Positions 63,716-64,000 of a DNA stretch of 64,000 nucleotides are shown here, piece after piece. The translations under genes and the position numbers were made by a program. The notes beneath the pieces were generated by a model. That model saw only the letters and a program-made list of their open reading frames with translations. It made no database searches and was not told the DNA's origin. Every line of letters starts with the position of its first letter. The stretch's first letter is position 1. Source of the DNA: Prolixibacter sp. NT017 (GTDB lineage Bacteria; Bacteroidota; Bacteroidia; Bacteroidales; Prolixibacteraceae). The stretch lies in the NCBI RefSeq assembly GCF_009617875.1, contig NZ_BLAV01000001.1, positions 372,001 through 436,000 on the forward strand. The letters are read 5' to 3'.

Positions 63716-64000
63716 GCACGGGTTTCGGTTTATTTGGAGACGATCATTTTCGGGCGTTTCAGTATTCTGTGGCCGTGAATTATGATGACACGGGGGACTA
63801 TTCTACCATGTTCAAAAGTATTCCGGTTTTTCGCAAGTCCCAAAAGTCTTTCTGCCGATCACCCCATCACTTTGGCTATTCTCATTGTCACAATAGACAA
63901 GACTGGTCTTATCTAAGTTCCACCTCTCTTTGGTAAAGGATTTCGGCAGCAAGAATCGGAAAAAAAAGATTTGATAAAGAAACTGACTATTGTTGAGGGA

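Noticed and set aside
62092..64000. Search for tRNA, insertion sequence or attachment site explaining the gene-free end
   Set aside because: No cloverleaf, transposase fragment or terminal inverted repeats were recognised by eye.

Overview
The window looks like a piece of a Bacteroidota chromosome. It has three SusC/SusD pairs, FecI/FecR-type sigma/anti-sigma pairs, many lipoprotein signal peptides ending in Cys, moderate AT-richness and few Shine-Dalgarno-like sites. A free-living, possibly marine or sediment member of the Bacteroidales/Marinilabiliales would fit (sulfatase, many glycosidases, Tat-type leader), but the genus is inference. Nearly the whole window is carbohydrate-utilisation machinery arranged as three adjacent polysaccharide utilisation loci (PULs).

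PUL 1 (1-22412, all + strand): an ECF sigma factor (cut by the window edge), a FecR anti-sigma factor, SusC with an STN domain, SusD, a DUF3823 lipoprotein and a strong terminator. A run of enzymes follows: a glutaminase-A-like (DUF4964/5127/4965) protein, a GH127-type beta-L-arabinofuranosidase, three GH43 enzymes, a GH5-like glycosidase, an S1-type sulfatase, a GH2 enzyme and an aldose 1-epimerase. The set points to an arabinose-containing, probably sulfated, galactan- or xylan-like glycan (inference).

Between PUL 1 and PUL 2 (22413-23122) lies a nine-unit 22-bp periodic array, a hairpin, a bidirectional terminator and a possible 47-codon membrane ORF with no standard start codon.

PUL 2 (23123-46497): a divergently transcribed membrane-anchored regulator (lectin-like domain, Kelch propeller, one membrane span, SARP/OmpR-type DNA-binding domain) faces a + strand set of genes. 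These encode a surface glycan-binding candidate, GH76 endo-alpha-1,6-mannanase, SusC (no STN), SusD, DUF3823 lipoprotein, an unassigned TIM-barrel glycosidase-like protein, a second copy of the glutaminase-A-like enzyme, GH38 alpha-mannosidase, a ROK sugar kinase and an FHS-type MFS sugar transporter. Three TTTTAACC direct repeats spaced 11-12 bp apart in the divergent intergenic region are a candidate operator for the regulator.

PUL 3 (46702-62091): an ECF sigma factor on the - strand, divergent from FecR, then SusC (with STN), SusD, SusE-like protein, a terminator-like attenuator, GH76, GH97, GH92 and GH125, closed by a terminator. Together GH76, GH92 and GH125 make an alpha-1,6-backbone mannan the most likely substrate. 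PULs 2 and 3 are thus two differently regulated alpha-mannan loci side by side.

The last 1.9 kb holds no intact gene: a frameshifted HU-like DNA-binding protein pseudogene, a 42-bp tandem repeat and one structured, T-tract-ended hairpin that may mark a small RNA. I found no tRNA, rRNA, CRISPR array, insertion sequence or phage gene.
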